Shown here: piece by piece, positions 41,781 through 51,111 of the stretch
How the letters are laid out: every line of letters begins with the position of its first letter
Position numbering within the stretch: the first letter of the stretch is position 1
Assembly: GCF_014396785.1 (NCBI RefSeq)
Contig: NZ_CP060718.1
Location: 1,694,501 to 1,758,500, forward strand
DNA length: 64,000 nt
Direction of reading: 5' to 3'
Origin: Sphingomonas lutea
GTDB lineage: Bacteria; Pseudomonadota; Alphaproteobacteria; Sphingomonadales; Sphingomonadaceae
Program-made: the position numbers and the translations under genes
The notes under the pieces: generated by a model
Told to the model about the DNA's origin: nothing
Seen by the model: only the letters and a program-made list of their open reading frames with translations
Databases searched by the model: none

Positions 41781-42443
41781 ATGAAGCTGATCATCGGCAA
41801 CCGCGCATATTCCAGCTGGTCGTTCCGCGGCTGGCTGGCGTGCAAGCAATCGGGCGCGGAATTCGAAGAGCTGGTCGTGCCGATGTTCGACGCCGAATGG
41901 GAAGAGCGGCGCGAAGGCGACGAGTTCGCGCCGTCGCTGGGCAAGGTGCCGATCCTGTGGGACGGCGAATGCGTCGTCTGGGACAGCCTGGCGATCGTCG
42001 AATTCCTCGCCGACCGGTTCGGCCGCGACCTCTACTGGCCCGAAGACGAAAGCGCGCGCGGCATGGCGCGGTCGATGTCGGCGGAAATGCATTCGAGCTT
42101 CGCCAACCTGCGCCGCGACCTGCCGATGAACGTGCGCAAGAGCTACCCGCCAGCCGACCTCAGCGATGAGGTGCGGGAAGAGATCAATCGTATCCTGCAG
42201 CTTTGGGCGCAGGCCCGCGCGCGCTTCGGCGGCACCGGCGACTTCCTGTTCGGCGACTGGTGCGCGGCGGACATCATGTTCGCGCCGGTCGTGACGCGCT
42301 TCGTCACCTACGGCGTTCCCGTCCCCAATTTCGCCGCCGTCTACATGAAGGCGGTCCTGTCCCACCCCCACGTCGCGGAATGGATCGACAAGGCGCAGGA
42401 CGAGCCCTGGGTCATCGAGCAATATGAGGCGGAGAAGGCCTAG
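41781..42443 (+). CDS. Glutathione S-transferase family protein
   Basis: A 220-residue protein with an N-terminal thioredoxin-like GST domain ('NRAYSSWSFRGWLACK', then 'GKVPILWDGECVVWDSLAIVEFLADRF' by its ends) and an all-helical C-terminal domain ('FLFGDWCAADIMFAPVVTR'). Ser15-Trp or nearby Ser is the likely catalytic hydroxyl of this serine-type group. Substrate unknown. I start at ATG 41781, with AAGGAAG upstream. The stop overlaps the convergent cupin gene. Confidence 0.92.
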   Translation: MKLIIGNRAYSSWSFRGWLACKQSGAEFEELVVPMFDAEWEERREGDEFAPSLGKVPILWDGECVVWDSLAIVEFLADRFGRDLYWPEDESARGMARSMSAEMHSSFANLRRDLPMNVRKSYPPADLSDEVREEINRILQLWAQARARFGGTGDFLFGDWCAADIMFAPVVTRFVTYGVPVPNFAAVYMKAVLSHPHVAEWIDKAQDEPWVIEQYEAEKA

Positions 42444-42886
42444 TAAGGCGTCCCGTCCTTGTGGACGTAGCGGCCGCCGGCGGTCCATTTCATGTCGATG
42501 TCCGAATAGGCGCCGCCGGTGTCGGTCCCGGCGCTGACGCAGATGAAGCTGCATGGTGCGTCGCTGCGGTTGATCAGGTGATGGCCGTCGGCGACGCCCG
42601 CCGGCCACGCGACGATGTCGCCCGCCGCAAGCTCGGTTTCCCCATCGTCTTCGACCAGCACGGCGGTCCCGCCCAGCACGACGAGCAGTTCGTCTTCGCT
42701 CTGATGCCAGTGCCGCTGGCTCGACCATGCTCCCGGCTCGAGCACGACGTGCCGCGCGCCGAGCGCCTTCATCCCAGCCGCCTCCGCGACCTTGCGCTGC
42801 CAGCGTCCAGCAACATCCGCATCATAAGGCGGCGGATAGCCGGTGGCGTTGGTCGGTTCGAGGGCGTCGAGATCGATCTTGGGCAT
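42440..42886 (-). CDS. Cupin domain protein
   Basis: A 148-residue single-domain cupin. The metal-binding motif is 'SQRHWHQSEDELLVVLGG', where the usual HxH(x)4E ligands are H-W-H with E, followed by the second half 'AWPAGVADGHHLIN'. It could be a sugar isomerase-like or dioxygenase-like small enzyme; substrate unknown. It lies 26 bases after the TonB-receptor gene and may share its transcript. Confidence 0.88.
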   Translation of the reverse strand: MPKIDLDALEPTNATGYPPPYDADVAGRWQRKVAEAAGMKALGARHVVLEPGAWSSQRHWHQSEDELLVVLGGTAVLVEDDGETELAAGDIVAWPAGVADGHHLINRSDAPCSFICVSAGTDTGGAYSDIDMKWTAGGRYVHKDGTPY

Positions 42887-42912
42887 CGGCGGCGCGCTCC
42901 CTTGCCAGCCGC

Positions 42913-45036
42913 CTAGAAGGTGCCTTTCACCGACAGGCTGAAGATCGGGCCGATCAGCTGGTTGTTGCGCTGGATGTAATCGATCGGGGATCGGTCGCGC
43001 CAGTCGGTGTAGACGAAGCGGGTCCAGCGGTGGCGCGCGTTGAGCAGATTGTTGGCGTCGGCGCGCACGGTCAGCCCGAACACATTCTTGTGCTCGATGA
43101 ACAGGCCGGCCCACACCGGCCCTTCCCAGCTGCGATATACCTCCGTCAGGAAGAAGGTGCGCACATAGTGGCTGTGGTCGGCATAGGCGCCCCAGGCGAT
43201 GTCGCTCTTGGGAATATCGTGGCGCAGCGACACGCTGAACCAACGGTCGCGGGTGCTGCTGATCGGTCGCCGCTCGCCGGTCAGCGGGTCCTTGACGCCG
43301 GTATGCTCGAAGCCCGCCGTGAGGTCGAGCTTGGCGCCCTGCCAGCCGATCGGATCGAACTGGAAGGTGCTGGTGCTCTCGCCGCCGAACTTGGATGCGC
43401 GCGGCAGGTTGCCGACGCCCTGGCCGTTGTTGGGCAGGGGAATGTAATCGACGATGTCCTCGACCCGGTGATACCAGCCGCGCAGGCGCGTCTTGCCCCA
43501 AGGCCCAAGGTTGCGGCCCACCTCGCCCTCGAACTCCCAGCTTTGCGGCGGGACGAGGTCGGGGTTCCCGGCGCTTTCGCGGTCGCTGCTGAGGTTGGGC
43601 TGTGACAGGAAGTCGTAGAAGCTGATCTGGCCGACGCGGCGATTGATCTTGAGGCTGGCGTCCCAATTCTCGGCCGGCCGCCAGCCCAGGGTCAGGCTGC
43701 CCTTGGGGCGGAAGAACTTGCGCGCCGGGATGTCGCTGTCGACGCGGGCCAGGCGCGAGATTTCCGCGCCCGCGGCAAGTTGCAGGTCGAGGTTGTCGGT
43801 GATCGGGCGGCTCCACGTGCCGATCGCCTCGTAGCGCAATTCTTCGACCAGGCCCGACCCTTCGGGATAATCCTGCTCGACGAACGCGCCGGACGGGTCG
43901 AGGTCGAACAGACGCCCTTTCTGGTCGAGCGAATTGAACGCGCGCTCGACCGACACCTGCCAATTGTTGCGACCGCCCTTCCACGCATATTCGGCGCGGC
44001 CGACCCGCTCGACGATGGTCGTGTCGCGGTCGAACCGGGTGCCGGTCGAAGGCGCCCCGCTGTCGAATGTCGTGATCTGCGTGGTGACCAGCGGCTCGCG
44101 CTTGCGATGCGCCAATCCAATCAGCTTTAGCCGCCCCGGGCCAACGCCGAATTCCCAATCGCCGTTGACGTCGTACCACCAGCCCTTGAGCTCATTCTCG
44201 GTAATCCTGGTGCGGAAATCGCCGGCGAGCGGCTCGCGGCGGTCCTCGCGAAAGGAGGGGTTCCAGTAGGGCGTATAGGCCAGGCTGAGGTTGCCGACCG
44301 AACTTCCCGGACCGTCGATGCCGAACTTGCTCTTGAAGGTCGGGGCTTCATACTCGCTGTGATAATCCTCGTTGCGCCGCTCGGTGAGGGTCTCGTTGCG
44401 GTCGTAGATCAGGATTTCCCCGCCAAAACCGCCGCGGCCCGATGAATTCTTGACCGACAGCGTGTAGTCGAGCGGACCTGTGGCTCCGCGGTAGCTGATT
44501 GAGCCATCGTAAAGGCGCGGCTTTGCGAAATGCGCGCGAACTTCGGGATTCCACTCGAACTGGCCCGACCCCGCCTTGCTCGCCTTGACGATGACGTTGG
44601 CGACCTGTCCCGACAGCCCGGCAATGCCCAGGCTCGACGCGTCGACGATCTCGATCCGCTCGACATTGCCGGCGGGGATGCGCTGCAGCTCATCGGCCGC
44701 GCCGCCCTGCTTGTTGGCGATTCGCTCGCGGTTGATAAGGATGTTCTCCGATGCCTGGCCCAGCCCGCGGTCCTCGACGTTGACCGATCGGATGGTGAAG
44801 CCCGGCACCTGCTTGAGCATGTCGTAGGCGGTGCGCGGCGCGAAGCGTACGAAATCCGCCGGGACGAAGGTGCGGCTTTGTCCAGCTGCCGCAGGTTCCG
44901 GCTCGGCCTTTGGCGCCACCGCCGGATCGGGTTCGGACGGCTGTTCGGCCGCCGACTGCGCCACCGCCGCGTCGGTGAGGGAAATCATCGCCATGCCGGC
45001 GAGGAGGACGGCGTGACGCCAACGCAACGGACTCAT
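42913..45036 (-). CDS. TonB-dependent outer membrane receptor
   Basis: A 707-residue receptor with a signal peptide ending 'DAAVAQ', an acidic N-terminal linker, a plug domain ('AYDMLKQVPGFTIRSVNVEDRG', then 'ILINRERIANK' and 'GNVERIEIVDASSLGI') and a C-terminal 22-strand-type beta-barrel ending in Phe ('SLSVKGTF'), the usual signal for the assembly machinery. The substrate cannot be inferred. Its promoter carries two 10-bp palindromes. The ATG at 45036 has AGGGG five bases upstream. Confidence 0.93.
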   Translation of the reverse strand: MSPLRWRHAVLLAGMAMISLTDAAVAQSAAEQPSEPDPAVAPKAEPEPAAAGQSRTFVPADFVRFAPRTAYDMLKQVPGFTIRSVNVEDRGLGQASENILINRERIANKQGGAADELQRIPAGNVERIEIVDASSLGIAGLSGQVANVIVKASKAGSGQFEWNPEVRAHFAKPRLYDGSISYRGATGPLDYTLSVKNSSGRGGFGGEILIYDRNETLTERRNEDYHSEYEAPTFKSKFGIDGPGSSVGNLSLAYTPYWNPSFREDRREPLAGDFRTRITENELKGWWYDVNGDWEFGVGPGRLKLIGLAHRKREPLVTTQITTFDSGAPSTGTRFDRDTTIVERVGRAEYAWKGGRNNWQVSVERAFNSLDQKGRLFDLDPSGAFVEQDYPEGSGLVEELRYEAIGTWSRPITDNLDLQLAAGAEISRLARVDSDIPARKFFRPKGSLTLGWRPAENWDASLKINRRVGQISFYDFLSQPNLSSDRESAGNPDLVPPQSWEFEGEVGRNLGPWGKTRLRGWYHRVEDIVDYIPLPNNGQGVGNLPRASKFGGESTSTFQFDPIGWQGAKLDLTAGFEHTGVKDPLTGERRPISSTRDRWFSVSLRHDIPKSDIAWGAYADHSHYVRTFFLTEVYRSWEGPVWAGLFIEHKNVFGLTVRADANNLLNARHRWTRFVYTDWRDRSPIDYIQRNNQLIGPIFSLSVKGTF

Positions 45037-45067
45037 AATTTCCCCTAACCCTTTTCGTACTATTCGC

Positions 45068-45100
45068 TACATTTGTAGCTCTGCTACATTTGTAGCGCAA
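45068..45100 (-). promoter_or_regulatory. Promoter with two TACATTTGTA operators before the TonB-receptor gene
   Basis: Read on the minus strand there is a good promoter: -35 TTGCGC (45100-45095), a 17-base spacer, -10 TACAAA (45077-45072). Two identical palindromes GCTACATTTGTAGC overlap it, centred at 45072/45073 and 45089/45090, 17 bases apart: one covers the -10 box, the other lies just downstream of the -35. The core TACA-NN-TGTA matches the operator of BlaI/MecI/CopY-type repressors. The predicted transcript start is near 45065. Confidence 0.7.
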
Positions 45101-45272
45101 GTGCTTGTGTCCAATTTCGGCCATCGCCGTGCATTTCCGGACACGAATGATCGGGCGCGGGATGGGACACGCCCTCGCCACGCCTGTTCGACCTCCAATT
45201 TTGCAAGCAGCGTGCCAGCTGAGGCCCGAGCAAGCGGCTTGCCAGTCGTGGCCCGTTCGCTACCTCTGCCGC

Positions 45273-46421
45273 ATGCCCGACATGATCGACCCAGTCAGCC
45301 TTGCCTCGCAGCTCATCGCCTGCCCCAGCGTGACGCCCGCGAGCGGCGCAGTGTTCGATGTGCTGGAAGCGGCGCTGCGCCCCCTGGGGTTCGACATCGA
45401 CCGCTGGGTGATGGGCGAAGCGCCCGACGGACCGACCGAAAACATGATCGCGATCCGCGGGCACGGCGCACCGCATTTCGGCTTTGCCGGCCACCTAGAC
45501 GTCGTACCTCCCGGCGAAGGGTGGAGCGTCGGCCCCTATGAAGCGCAGGTCGTCGACGGGCGGCTGATCGGGCGCGGCGCCAATGACATGAAAAGCGCGA
45601 TCGCGGCCTATGTCGCGGCGGTTGCGCGGATCGCACCGGGCGCCGGCACACTGTCGCTGCTCATCACCGGCGACGAGGAAGGCTATGCCACCTACGGCAC
45701 GCCGCGGATCATCGACCGGCTCAATGCACGCGGCATCCGCCCCGACATGATCCTGATCGGTGAGCCGACCTCGGTCGACCGGTTGGGCGATACGGTCAAG
45801 ATCGGCCGCCGCGGTTCGGTCAACATGTGGATCGACGTGCCCGGCGTGCAGGGCCATGTCGCCTACCCCCACCGCGCCACCAACCCGGTGCCGCCGCTGG
45901 CGCGCGTGGTCGCCGCGCTGTCGGAGGTCCACCTCGACGACGGCACCGACGCCTTCCCGCCCTCGAACCTCGAATTTACCGCCGTCTCGACCCCGACCGA
46001 TGCCAGCAACGTCATCCCCGGCGAAGCGACTGCGCAGCTCAACATCCGCTTCAACAACCTCCACAAGGGCAGTGATCTGGTGCGGATGGTCGAGGAGATC
46101 GCGGCGCGCGAAGCGCCGGGCGCCAAGGTCCGCGCGCGGATCTCGGGCGAGGCCTTTCTGACTCCGCCGGGCCGCTTGTTCGACATCATCGTCGAGAGCA
46201 TCCGCGAGGAAACCGGTGCCGAGCCCGAGCTGTCCACGAGTGGCGGCACATCGGACGGCCGCTTCCTCATCCAGCTGTGCCCGGTGGTCGATTTCGGCCT
46301 GCCCAATGCGACCATGCACAAGCTCGACGAAAGCGCCGCCGTCGAGGACATTCGCGCGCTGTCGCGGATCTACGAAAGGGTCGTGCGCAAGGTGCTGGCG
46401 ACCGAGAAATCCCCCGACTGA
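45273..46421 (+). CDS. dapE: Succinyl-diaminopimelate desuccinylase
   Basis: DapE removes succinate in lysine and diaminopimelate synthesis, feeding peptidoglycan. The 382-residue M20 protein has 'FAGHLDVVPPGEGW' and 'GRGANDMKSAIAAYV' for zinc ligands, 'ITGDEEGYATYGT' with the catalytic Glu, and 'STSGGTSDGRFL' near the C-terminus. I start at ATG 45273 ('MPDMIDPVSLASQLIACPSV'); the longer frame runs into the divergent promoter. Confidence 0.94.
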   Translation: MPDMIDPVSLASQLIACPSVTPASGAVFDVLEAALRPLGFDIDRWVMGEAPDGPTENMIAIRGHGAPHFGFAGHLDVVPPGEGWSVGPYEAQVVDGRLIGRGANDMKSAIAAYVAAVARIAPGAGTLSLLITGDEEGYATYGTPRIIDRLNARGIRPDMILIGEPTSVDRLGDTVKIGRRGSVNMWIDVPGVQGHVAYPHRATNPVPPLARVVAALSEVHLDDGTDAFPPSNLEFTAVSTPTDASNVIPGEATAQLNIRFNNLHKGSDLVRMVEEIAAREAPGAKVRARISGEAFLTPPGRLFDIIVESIREETGAEPELSTSGGTSDGRFLIQLCPVVDFGLPNATMHKLDESAAVEDIRALSRIYERVVRKVLATEKSPD

Positions 46422-46521
46422 GAATTTTTCGCGAGCCGTCACAGCGCGTCACGGGTTCTTTTCGTACCGTTGTCTTCCCGTCTAAATCCGTGAACGAAAT
46501 CCCGAAAAATAGGAGATGGTG

Positions 46522-46773
46522 ATGCGTCGTTTTTGCCTGGTTCTGGCCGCGTTGAGTGTCGCAAGCAGCCCCGCCGCGGCGCAATCCGGCACGCCCGCCG
46601 CGACGCCCGCCCAGACCGTCGCCGAGCAAAAGCCCGCCACCAAGCGCGTGTGCAAGCGCGTTGCCGACGTCAATCAGCTCGTCGCGCGGAAGGTCTGCCG
46701 CGAAGTGGCGGTCGATGCGAAGGGACAGCCTGCGAACCAGCAAGCGGCGACCGCGCAGGGCGCCAGCGAATAA
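46522..46773 (+). CDS. Small secreted protein, unknown
   Basis: An 83-residue protein with a signal peptide ending 'SPAAAQ' and a linker rich in Ala, Thr, Pro and Gln. Two cysteines lie 17 residues apart in 'KRVCKRVADVNQLVARKVC', probably a disulfide. I choose ATG 46522 rather than 46516, because AGGAG at 46511-46515 then has a 6-base spacer. No function is assigned. It follows dapE and ends 12 bases before the convergent GGDEF-EAL gene. Confidence 0.72.
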   Translation: MRRFCLVLAALSVASSPAAAQSGTPAATPAQTVAEQKPATKRVCKRVADVNQLVARKVCREVAVDAKGQPANQQAATAQGASE

Positions 46774-46785
46774 GCGCGAAAAGCC

Positions 46786-48467
46786 CTACGCCACCGATTT
46801 CGCGGCGCCCTGGTCGGCGCTGCGCATCCAGTCCAGGAACTCGTCCTCGAACATCGGATGGGCGAAGACGAAGCCTTGCACGGTGTCGCAGCCCATGGCG
46901 CGCAGGATATCGGCCTGGGCAACGGTCTCGACCGCCTCGGCCACAACCTCGCACTCGACGCCCTTGATCAGGTGGATGACGGCCTGGACGATGACCCGCG
47001 CCTTGTCCGACGTCTCGATGTCCTCGATCAGCGACGGGTCGAGCTTGACGCGGTCGAGCGGCATCGCACGCAGCCGGGCTAGGTTCGAATAGCCCGTGCC
47101 GAAATCGTCGATCGCAATGGTCGCACCGTCAGCGCGCAGTGCGGCGATCTCGGCAAGTACGGTGTCGCTGGCCTCCATCGCCGCCGTTTCGGTAAACTCC
47201 GCCTCGATCATCGACAGCGGCACGCCGGCATCCCTGAAGGCCTGGCGCATGCGCGTAAAGAAATCGGGCCGGTCGAGCTGGCGGGGGCTGATGTTGAAGG
47301 CGACCCGGCCGCGAAAGCCGTCGCGGTACCAGCCGCCGACCGTCGCCGCGACTTCGCCCAGCACCCAGTCGCCAAGCTCGGAGATAACTCCGGTGCGCTC
47401 GGCAACGGGGATGAAGGTCATCGGCAGGCGAAGCCCGTCGCGCGGGTGGTTCCAGCGAAGCAGCGCCTCCGACCCGACGATCTCGCCCGTGACCAGGCTC
47501 ATCTGCGGCTGGAAGGCGAGCAGGAATTCGTCGCGCTGAACGGCATCGGTCAGCGCTTTTTCGGTCTCGACCTTTTGCTGATGCTCCGCGGCCAGGTCGG
47601 CGTTGAACAGGCAATGCTGCCCGCCGCCGCGGGCCTTTGCGCGATACATCGCAATGTCGGCGGCGCGCATCAGCGATTCGATGCTTGAGCCGTGGTCGGG
47701 GATATGGCGCAGCCGATGGACGCGCCGATATCGACGCTGTGCGACGACAGCTCGAACGGTTCCGAGATGGCGACGGCAATGCGCCGCGCGACCCGCTCGA
47801 TCTCCGCCGACGATTTGATCTGCGGGTAGAAGATGGTGAACTCGTCGCCGGCAAGCCGTGCCAGGAGCGGCCGCGTGCGCACATCGCCGCTGAACTCGCC
47901 GTTCACGACGACCCGCAGGCGGTTGGCGACCATGATGAGCAATTGGTCCCCGCGAGCATGGCCCAGGCTATCGTTGACCGACTTGAAACGGTCGAGGTCC
48001 ACGAACAGCATCGCCGACGGCTGGTCGCCGACCTCCCCCAGCATCTTGTCCGCTTCCGACCGGAAATGGAGGCGGTTGGGCAGCGATGTCACGGGGTCGT
48101 ACATGCCAAGGGCATGGGCGTTCTCGATCGACGTGCGCACCTCGGCGAACAAGGTATCCACCGCGGCGGCCAACTTCGGCATCGATCGGCGGAGCGCCTG
48201 TGGTGCCGGTGAGACCAGGTCACCGTCTTCCACCGCCAGCAACCGCTCGCTCAGCGAATTCAGCGCGCGCGCACTTTCGCTGTTGGGGCGTTCGGCGGCG
48301 ACATAGCTGATGAGGACGCAGAACGTCCCTGCGGCGATCGCGGCGAGGATCTTTTCGTTAAACTCGGTCAGGTACAGCAGCGCTGCGAGCGAGAAGAGGA
48401 ACGAGGCGAAGCCGGCAACGCACGACAGGATCGCGTTACTGATCTTCTGGGCCGTACCTGCTGTCAT
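46786..48467 (-). CDS. GGDEF-EAL protein with two N-terminal membrane helices, apparent frameshift
   Basis: The first frame (48467 to about 47698) encodes two N-terminal helices and a GGDEF domain whose signature reads 'AGDEF' ('LLARLAGDEFTIFYPQ'). It is lost at the C-run 47698-47701 (GGGG on the plus strand) just after 'SIGCAISP'. One extra base joins it to the second frame, 'DHGSSIESLMRAADIAMYRAK', and to an EAL domain with 'EALLRW', 'DDFGTGYS' and 'AEAVET'. The repaired protein is about 560 residues. It probably makes or breaks cyclic di-GMP, with the EAL residues intact and the GGDEF motif altered at its first residue. Confidence 0.9.
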
Positions 48468-48544
48468 CACCGTCGAGCGCCTCGAGCCGTCGGGGTAAAT
48501 TCCGCCTGACGCACCCGCGGTAACCGAGCGCGGTTAACAAAGCG

Positions 48545-49099
48545 TCAGCGGCGGCGAAGAATCAGGTAGAGGCTCCCGCCGCCGCCGTGACGGACGTGCG
48601 CACCTCGCACTGCGGCAATGCGCGGCGCATGCCGCGATGCCGCGAGCCAGTCGTGAACGGCAGCGCGGATTCGCCCGCGTGCAATCGGCGGTTCGCCCGG
48701 CCGGTGATGGCCGGTGATCAGCAGCACGACCCGGTCACCCGCGTCGATTGCCTGCTCGATCGCGCGGTCGATCGTCGTCCACGCCTGGTCGAGGTTAAGG
48801 CCGTGCAGGTCGACGACACGGTCGGGCGTCACGCTGCCGGAACGCAGCTTCTTGTCCCAACTTCCGTCGAGCGTATTCCTCCCCGCCGGAACGGGGAGGG
48901 GGACCGGCCGCGGAGCGGACGGTGGAGGGGTCGCACGGCGGAGAGGCGGCGGCGGCGGGCCCACTCCACCAGCCTTCGGCTGGTCCCCCTCCCCGTTCCG
49001 GGGAGGATCGATCCGTTCGCGCGACAATGGCCGGATGGTACCGGTCACCCGCGCCCAGAGTTCGGCTTCCTCAGCGCTGAGGGACACGCGCCGCAACAC
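48545..49099 (-). CDS. Smr-domain protein with a repeat-derived linker
   Basis: A 184-residue protein. The N-terminal 30 residues ('LSAEEAELWARVTGTIRPL') and the C-terminal Smr domain ('VVDLHGLNLDQAW', 'VLLITGHH', 'GRIRAAVHDWL') are the normal parts of this family; Smr domains bind or nick nucleic acids. Between them, residues about 31-80 are the in-frame translation of a palindromic family B repeat, giving a Pro/Arg/Gly-rich linker. The start is GTG 49099, overlapping the end of mltA; GTG 49087 is an alternative. Confidence 0.85.
   Translation of the reverse strand: MLRRVSLSAEEAELWARVTGTIRPLSRERIDPPRNGEGDQPKAGGVGPPPPPLRRATPPPSAPRPVPLPVPAGRNTLDGSWDKKLRSGSVTPDRVVDLHGLNLDQAWTTIDRAIEQAIDAGDRVVLLITGHHRPGEPPIARGRIRAAVHDWLAASRHAPRIAAVRGAHVRHGGGGSLYLILRRR
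48877..49007. repeat. Two facing family B repeats inside the Smr-domain gene
   Basis: One element runs TCCTCCCCGCCGGAACGGGGA to GGTGGAGGGG, the second runs ACTCCACCAGCC to CCCCGTTCCGGGGAGGA in the opposite orientation. The DNA matches the intergenic copies at 931-977 and 63875-63994 but is coding here. Confidence 0.85.
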
Positions 49100-50279
49100 C
49101 CTTCGGGAGAAGGATCAGCGCCTGACCAGAGGCGGACATGCCGCCGGCGATTCGCGTCGCGTCGGCGCCGGCGCCCCAGAAGGTGTCGAAGCGGTTGGCG
49201 CCCTTGATCGCGCCGCCCGTATCCTGCGCCACCCACAGGCCGTTCGCCTCGGGCCGGTCGACGGTGAGATAGGCCGGCGCGCCATAGGGGACGAACAACG
49301 GATCGACCGCCACCGTCACGCGCTCGCTGACCGGCAGGCCGAGCGAGCCGAGCGGCGGGCCCGACAGCTCACGGAAGAAGACGTAGGACAGGTTCTCGCG
49401 CATCAGCGCCCGCCCCTGTTCGGGATTGGCCTTCATCCAGGCGATGATGTCCTGCATCTTTGCGCCCCCCGGCGGAAGCAACCCACGCTCGCGCAACAAC
49501 CGCCCGATCGCGACATATTCGCGCCCGTTCTGGTTGTCGTAGCCGAGGCGCATGACGCCGCCGTCGGGCAGCTTGAGCCGGCCCGATCCCTGGATTTGCA
49601 GGAAGAACAGGTCGATCGGATCGGCCGCCCACGCAAGCTCGAGCCCGCGGTTGGCAAGCGCGCCGTCGTCGATCTCGGCACGCGTGAAATACAGCACGCA
49701 CTGGCCCGTGCGCGGATCGATCCGTCCGCGGCCGGTCTGGCCGTCGGCGCGGGTGCAGCGGACAAGGTCGGGCGGCGTGCGGTAGATGGGCACTTCGTAG
49801 CCGGGTCCGCGGGTGCGCGATCCCGCAAGTTCGGGCTCATAATAGCCGGTCGCAAAGGCCTGCCCGCCGCCGACCCGGACCCAGTCGAACCGGTGGAAGA
49901 AGAATCCGGGGGCGTATGCTGGCGCCAGCGTCGCCGCTTCGGCACACACCCCCCGCCAATCCTCGGGTCGCGTCAGCCCGGACCGGTCCTCCCGCCGCGT
50001 GACGGTCGAACAACTGATTCGGAAGGCGGCGAGCGCGCGGCTCGCCTGCTCAGGCGTCAGGAGCTTGGGCGCGGCGACCGTGACGCCCGCTTCCCGCGCC
50101 GTGCGAGCATTGGGATCGGTCGGCGGAAAGACCTCCGGGGCCGGCGCCGGCGGCGGCAGCGGCACGGGCGCCGGAGCCGGCGCCGGCGGTGCTGGCGAGG
50201 GCGGTGGCGGCGCCGTTGCGCAGGCCGAAGCAAAAAGGAGAAGGGACGCGGCGCCGAGGCCGCGAAGGCCGAGCCTCAC
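49071..50279 (-). CDS. mltA: Membrane-bound lytic murein transglycosylase A
   Basis: MltA cuts glycan strands of peptidoglycan, releasing anhydro-muropeptides. From GTG 50279, which overlaps the Tim44-like stop (GTGA), the protein is 402 residues with a lipoprotein signal ending at Cys20 ('LLLFASAC'), a Pro/Ala-rich linker, then the MltA domain ('FATGYYEPELAGS', 'DPIDLFFLQIQGSGRL') and the C-terminal 3D domain ('DTGGAIKGANRFDTFWG') with the catalytic Asp region. The linker should let it reach the cell wall from the outer membrane. Confidence 0.93.
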   Translation of the reverse strand: MRLGLRGLGAASLLLFASACATAPPPPSPAPPAPAPAPVPLPPPAPAPEVFPPTDPNARTAREAGVTVAAPKLLTPEQASRALAAFRISCSTVTRREDRSGLTRPEDWRGVCAEAATLAPAYAPGFFFHRFDWVRVGGGQAFATGYYEPELAGSRTRGPGYEVPIYRTPPDLVRCTRADGQTGRGRIDPRTGQCVLYFTRAEIDDGALANRGLELAWAADPIDLFFLQIQGSGRLKLPDGGVMRLGYDNQNGREYVAIGRLLRERGLLPPGGAKMQDIIAWMKANPEQGRALMRENLSYVFFRELSGPPLGSLGLPVSERVTVAVDPLFVPYGAPAYLTVDRPEANGLWVAQDTGGAIKGANRFDTFWGAGADATRIAGGMSASGQALILLPKGVAARVPQR

Positions 50280-50929
50280 TCTTCCTCGTCGGTTTCGATC
50301 AGGCGCCAGTTCGGGTCGGGCGACGAAATGTCGCGGCGGAAGGTCCACAAATCCCGCGTCTGGACCGCATCGCTCAGCGAGCCCGCCACCACCTGACCAT
50401 CGGCGTTGCGCGTGATCGCCGCGATGTCCGCCTCGAACCGTACCGTGACGACGGCGATATCGCGATCCACCATCGCTTCGGAAATGACCGCCTGCTCAAT
50501 CGCGACCAGCCGGTTGTCGAGGGTGAGGCCGTCCTTCGACCGTTGGTCGACCGCCGTTGCGAAAGTCTCGTAGACATGATCGTCGACATGCGGCCTGATG
50601 GCGGCGAGGTCGCCCCGCCAAAAGGCCTCCAGGATCATGCGATAGGCGGCCTTCCCGCCTTCGAGGAAGCGCGCCACGTCGAACGACGGGTCGGCCGCGA
50701 GGAGCGCGCGCACGCCGGGTCCAGCGGTCGGCAGATACGCCAGGTCACCGCTGTCCTGCGCCGATTGAGGGACGGCGGACGGCTGAGTCGGCCGCGCCTC
50801 GACCCGCGTGTCGGGATCGGCCGGCTTCAGGATCGGCTGCTGCTCATGCCCGGTGCGCTCGCCGAGCACGCTGTACAGGCGCAACCCGATGAACAATGCA
50901 ACCAGGGCCAGGATGACGATGACGGTCAA
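50276..50929 (-). CDS. Tim44/TimA family membrane-associated protein
   Basis: One N-terminal membrane helix ('VIVILALVALFIGLRLYSVLG', described by its ends) is followed by 'ERTGHEQQ', typical of the alphaproteobacterial Tim44-like family, and a C-terminal Tim44 domain with 'ARFLEGGKAAYRMILEAFWRGD'. The start is uncertain: TTG 50929 (217 residues) fits the family N-terminus best. A role in membrane protein handling is inferred from the mitochondrial relative. It overlaps mltA by 4 bases. Confidence 0.87.
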   Translation of the reverse strand: MTVIVILALVALFIGLRLYSVLGERTGHEQQPILKPADPDTRVEARPTQPSAVPQSAQDSGDLAYLPTAGPGVRALLAADPSFDVARFLEGGKAAYRMILEAFWRGDLAAIRPHVDDHVYETFATAVDQRSKDGLTLDNRLVAIEQAVISEAMVDRDIAVVTVRFEADIAAITRNADGQVVAGSLSDAVQTRDLWTFRRDISSPDPNWRLIETDEEE

Positions 50930-51111
50930 AGGGGCATTCCAATCGTAGGTTCGCGAACCAACATAGTGCGCCGCGCGTAAAGATTCCAACTCCGCGCAAC
51001 GCACGAGGTCGGCATTGCGCCGCATTTGACCGACTGCTAGTCGCTCGGGCCGCAACGCCGCGCCTGGCGCGGCCCCCGATATCACCTAGGATTTGCAAGG
51101 ACTGAACAGCA

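Noticed and set aside
42727..43605. 292-residue plus-strand frame across the cupin and TonB-receptor genes
   Set aside because: Antisense to a receptor with clear plug and barrel features; no start site or family signal.
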